Assembly: GCF_018918005.1 (NCBI RefSeq)
Contig: NZ_JAHLPR010000014.1
Coordinates: 44,678 to 108,677 of the forward strand
DNA: 64,000 nt
Direction of reading: 5' to 3'
Source: Paenibacillus sp. MSJ-34
Lineage (GTDB): Bacteria; Bacillota; Bacilli; Paenibacillales; Paenibacillaceae
The notes beneath the pieces are model-generated. The model ran no database searches. It saw only the letters and a program-made list of their open reading frames with translations, and was not told the origin of the DNA. How positions within the stretch are numbered: position 1 is the first letter of the stretch; every line of letters begins with the position of its first letter. Both the position numbers and the translations under genes were made by a program. Positions 61,039 to 64,000 of this stretch are shown here, one piece after another.

Positions 61039-63648
61039 TTATTCAGGTAAACCGAGCTCCTTGGCTCGCTCGATCGCTTTCATCCGGCTGGCGACTCCCA
61101 GCTTGCCGTATATGCGCGAGCGATGCGTCTTGACGGTTTCATAGCCGATTTGCAGCCGTTCGGCGATTTGTCTCGCGCTTAAATCTTCGCGCATGCAATG
61201 AAGGACGTCCAACTCTCTTGGCGTAAGGAGAGCGGCTAACGGCGTCTCCGTTCCCGCGAACGTTTCATCGATGCCGAAACCGGACAATATTTTCCGCGCA
61301 AATTCCAAAGAAGACAGCCATCGTCCACGAAGCTTCCCTTGCTGCCGCGTTGCAATCAGTTCGATGAGAAGTCCGGACATATCGGGACCTTCGTCTATAA
61401 ATATCCGCACTATCGCATTGGCCTCCGCCTTGGAAAGCGCCTGATCCAGCTTCAGCAGCGCCGGTTCCTGAAACCCTTGGCGCTTCAGCAGAAGCGAATG
61501 CATCGCCAGCACCTCCGCCTCGTCAATCGGGCGCAACTCGCTTTCCGCCAGCCCCTGCAGCCGCTCCAGCAGTCTTCCCGCTTCATCGAGCCGATCATGG
61601 GCAATCAGAGCCCTGGCGAGAAATTCGTATTCATAAAGCTGAAAGACGGATATCATATCCGAGGCGGACAATTGGTAACGTTCAATCCAAGCCGCCGCCA
61701 TAGCCGCATCGCCTTCCATCAGGGCAAGCCGAGCTCGTTCCGTTTCCAGCAGCAGAATACCCCGCCGTATATTCATCCGCTTCATCCAATCGATGCCGGC
61801 GTGCAGTATATCTTTGGCCGCCTCGCTCTTCCCCTCGGCCGCCTTAAGCCGCGCCCGCAGAATACAATTTGGAATCCGTTCGAATTCCGAACGCGCCGGA
61901 AGCTGCTCGATCCATTTCAGCGCCTTTCCCGCATAGTGCTCCGATTGCTGCAAATCGTTCCATAAATACCTCAATTCGCCGTGATGGGAATAAAGTCTGC
62001 CTAAAAAAGACGGGTTCGCCTTTCGAAAAATGTCGGCCATCTGCATCGTATAGGGAGTGGCCACTTCCGGGGACGCATGTCCGTTCTCGATGGCGTATGA
62101 TCTTACGTCGATCGCTTGCAGAGGCGCATCTTCCTTTCCGTAGATCAGAGCGATTCCATGTGGAGCGTAAAACTCTGAGAGCCGAAAATGCTCTCTGGCC
62201 CGGTTCAGATCGTGATGGAGAAAAACCATCGTGTTGCCTCTTACATAATGTATCCAGCCCAAATACCGGCTGCGCTCCGCCTCGCTCCATTCCGGGGACG
62301 CTTCCTCGTACCAGCGTTGCGCTTCCTGCAACTTGCGTTCCGCCAGATGCCCTTGCCCGCTGTTGCTGAGCGAGAGCGCATAAGAGAAGTACAACATCGG
62401 ATGCTTCAGCAAGATTGCGTTGGGGATCGAGGAGAGCCACCCACGCAGGACGGACCACCCCCGGTTCACCACGTTTGCCGCCGTCTCCTCAAGCAGCTCG
62501 ACCGCTTGGTCGTAATGCCGTCCGAGCAAATAATATTCAATCGCTTCTTCGTCCAGCTGCCGCTCTCTGCAGCAGTCTCCCGCTCTCAAATAAAGTTCGG
62601 GAACGGATGCGGGATCATGCTTCTCCAGCTGTTTGCGCAAAAATTCGGCGAACAGATGGTGAAATCGGTACCAATCTCCTTTCGCATCCAACGGCACGAT
62701 GAATAGTTGCCCATCCTCCAACGCTTCGATGTAAGGCCGGCTGTCCCAACCGGTTACCGCCTGGCAGAGCGGAGCGTTCCACCGGGACAATATCGAGCAT
62801 TTCATCAAAAATTGCCGCATCGGCTCGCTCAAATGCCGGAATACCTCCTGCAGCAAGTAACGTTCCACCTGCCGCAAATCTCCGGAAAATTCGCGCAGCG
62901 CCTCCCCAACGGCATCCTCCTTGTCACGAAACGAAAGTGCGGACAGCCCGGCAATCCAACCTTCCGTTTTGCGCACCAGCGCTGCAGTCGTCGCATCGTC
63001 CCATTCCAACCGCATACAATTCCGGTAAAACAATGTTCCTTCCCGTTCACTGAACCGAAGCTCCTCCAAAGTGAAACAGGTGGCCTTCCCGTCGATTTCC
63101 AGCCGGGACAAGTCGAACCCGGGATTTGTACGGCTCATGATGCAAAAATGGACCGAGTCCGGCAAATGAGCCAGCAAATACGCCAGTCCTTGGACAATCC
63201 CCTGATCCCGGATGACATGAAAATCATCGAGAACAACCGTAATCGGTTTCGACAACCGTTGCAAATCGCTGAGAAACAGGCGAATCGCCTGTTCGAAATC
63301 CATGGAAGCGAGTTGAGCAGACGCTTGAAGCACATTATCGGCAATCCCCCGATCGACCGATTCGAAGGCAGCAGCCATGTATCGCCAGAAGCGGATCGGT
63401 TGATTGTCCCCTTCATCCAATGAAATCCATGCTGCTTGCACGCGCGAACTGCGAATCCAATCGCTCACCAATGTCGTCTTCCCGAATCCCGCCGGGGCGC
63501 AGATGAGCGTAAGCTTGCCCTTGCGCCCCTCGTCCAGCCTCTCGAATAAACGTGAACGATAGACACTCGAGGGGACGCTTTCGGGAATATGCAATTTCGT
63601 ACCTATTGGAACCTCTGTAGCCAAGAAGTCATGCCGTATATCAGCCAT
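61039..63648 (-). CDS. MalT-like LuxR-family ATP-dependent transcriptional regulator (LAL type)
   Basis: An 869-residue signal-transduction ATPase. Walker A is APAGFGKTT (51-59), Walker B VVLDDFH (near 130); the NB-ARC-like ATPase and winged helix extend to about 330. A long TPR-like superhelix (about 380-790) should bind the inducer. The C-terminal LuxR helix-turn-helix is LTPRELDVLHCMREDLSARQ followed by LQIGYETVKTHRSRIYGKLG. Start ATG 63648 (MADIRHDFLA) with GGAGGAAGG upstream; an earlier ATG has no site. It is typical of MalT-type activators that respond to an oligosaccharide. It lies 135 bases upstream of the RCC1/SLH gene with a strong terminator in between, so it may control that gene without sharing its transcript. 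Confidence 0.9.
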   Translation of the reverse strand: MADIRHDFLATEVPIGTKLHIPESVPSSVYRSRLFERLDEGRKGKLTLICAPAGFGKTTLVSDWIRSSRVQAAWISLDEGDNQPIRFWRYMAAAFESVDRGIADNVLQASAQLASMDFEQAIRLFLSDLQRLSKPITVVLDDFHVIRDQGIVQGLAYLLAHLPDSVHFCIMSRTNPGFDLSRLEIDGKATCFTLEELRFSEREGTLFYRNCMRLEWDDATTAALVRKTEGWIAGLSALSFRDKEDAVGEALREFSGDLRQVERYLLQEVFRHLSEPMRQFLMKCSILSRWNAPLCQAVTGWDSRPYIEALEDGQLFIVPLDAKGDWYRFHHLFAEFLRKQLEKHDPASVPELYLRAGDCCRERQLDEEAIEYYLLGRHYDQAVELLEETAANVVNRGWSVLRGWLSSIPNAILLKHPMLYFSYALSLSNSGQGHLAERKLQEAQRWYEEASPEWSEAERSRYLGWIHYVRGNTMVFLHHDLNRAREHFRLSEFYAPHGIALIYGKEDAPLQAIDVRSYAIENGHASPEVATPYTMQMADIFRKANPSFLGRLYSHHGELRYLWNDLQQSEHYAGKALKWIEQLPARSEFERIPNCILRARLKAAEGKSEAAKDILHAGIDWMKRMNIRRGILLLETERARLALMEGDAAMAAAWIERYQLSASDMISVFQLYEYEFLARALIAHDRLDEAGRLLERLQGLAESELRPIDEAEVLAMHSLLLKRQGFQEPALLKLDQALSKAEANAIVRIFIDEGPDMSGLLIELIATRQQGKLRGRWLSSLEFARKILSGFGIDETFAGTETPLAALLTPRELDVLHCMREDLSARQIAERLQIGYETVKTHRSRIYGKLGVASRMKAIERAKELGLPE

Positions 63649-63678
63649 TTCGCCTTCCTCCGAATCATCGAAAATCAC

Positions 63679-64000
63679 ACGATACTATTTTTATTTTACT
63701 ATAGATATCGATCATGGCCTTCTTCTTCGTACTAAAATTTACAAAAAAACTATTAAACCTTGTATGATAACATTCGAGATACTAACCCCACTCTCGCAAA
63801 ACAAACGGCATGTTGCGACCAAATCCATAAGCGCTCCTTCATAGAACCTGCATTTGAGGCTGTTTGTACGAAAATAAACTATTTAACATTAAAGCGCTAA
63901 AGTCCCTTGGACCGAAAAGGTTTCCTAAGCAACATTAATATCCATAAAGTTACAGTTATGCTGGGACTATCTCACGTAGCTCTACTTCATAACCCATTTG
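63679..64000. other. Right-edge intergenic stretch, nothing recognised
   Basis: AT-rich sequence without a supported gene, repeat or RNA. It probably contains the promoter of the MalT-like regulator (TATAGT/TAAAAT near 63697-63707 on the minus strand) and whatever controls a gene beyond the edge. Confidence 0.4.

Overview
The window looks like a chromosomal piece of a Gram-positive, spore-forming, Paenibacillus-type bacterium. The signs are three giant secreted proteins ending in S-layer-homology (SLH) repeats, YesM/YesN-type two-component systems beside sugar ABC importers, strong Shine-Dalgarno sites with frequent GTG and TTG starts, and GH88 proteins that read like the Bacillus sp. GL1 unsaturated glucuronyl hydrolase. 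There is no insertion sequence, prophage, CRISPR array, rRNA or tRNA that I can support. Nearly everything from 1 to 34.7 kb and from 37.3 to 51.9 kb is on the minus strand.

Region A (1-31.6 kb) is a large anionic-polysaccharide utilisation locus. It holds two paralogous signalling/import modules. Module 1 (1.0-9.7 kb) has a YesM-like kinase, a YesN-like regulator, two permeases, a binding lipoprotein and a GH35 beta-galactosidase. Module 2 (24.7-31.5 kb) has the same set in another order. Between them lie a heparinase II/III-family lyase overlapping a GH88 unsaturated glucuronyl hydrolase, a GH95 fucosidase-family enzyme, and a giant beta-helix/SLH surface protein preceded by a membrane-anchored SurA/PrsA-like foldase. 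Seven promoters in this region carry a direct-repeat operator with half-sites 21-22 bp apart (core TTTTGCAC in gene sense), placed at a constant distance from the -10 box. This ties the scattered genes into one AraC-type regulon. Three genes carry lesions: the module-1 binding protein (1-bp frameshift), the module-1 kinase (in-frame TGA) and the beta-helix/SLH protein (1-bp frameshift just before its anchor). Module 1 therefore looks to be decaying, or the sequence has errors; module 2 is intact.

Region B (31.6-40.2 kb) is a mixture of unrelated genes: a PadR-amidase pair, a VOC-family gene remnant, a lipoprotein, a FusB/FusC-like EF-G-binding protein, an aminoglycoside-phosphotransferase-like kinase, a tiny holin-like toxin candidate, a P-loop kinase, a mercaptopyruvate sulfurtransferase and two hypothetical genes. 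Part of it (about 35.8-37 kb) is more AT-rich than its surroundings.

Region C (40.4-54.2 kb) is a compact second utilisation locus. A six-gene minus-strand operon runs binding protein, two permeases, sulfatase, SLH-anchored PL8 lyase, GH88 hydrolase. A differently built two-component system (seven-helix kinase plus LuxR-type regulator) lies divergent from it. The simplest reading is that the PL8 lyase cuts a sulfated or uronate-rich glycan at the cell wall, the oligomers are imported, and the cytoplasmic sulfatase and GH88 finish them. None of the three importers has its own ATPase gene here, so a shared MsmX-type ATPase elsewhere is likely.

Region D (54.3-64 kb) has an esterase, a 14-unit RCC1-repeat/SLH surface protein and a MalT-like LuxR regulator. 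Gene-free stretches at 13.2-14.2 kb and 55.3-55.7 kb contain degenerate repeats with a recurring spacing of about 50-51 bp.
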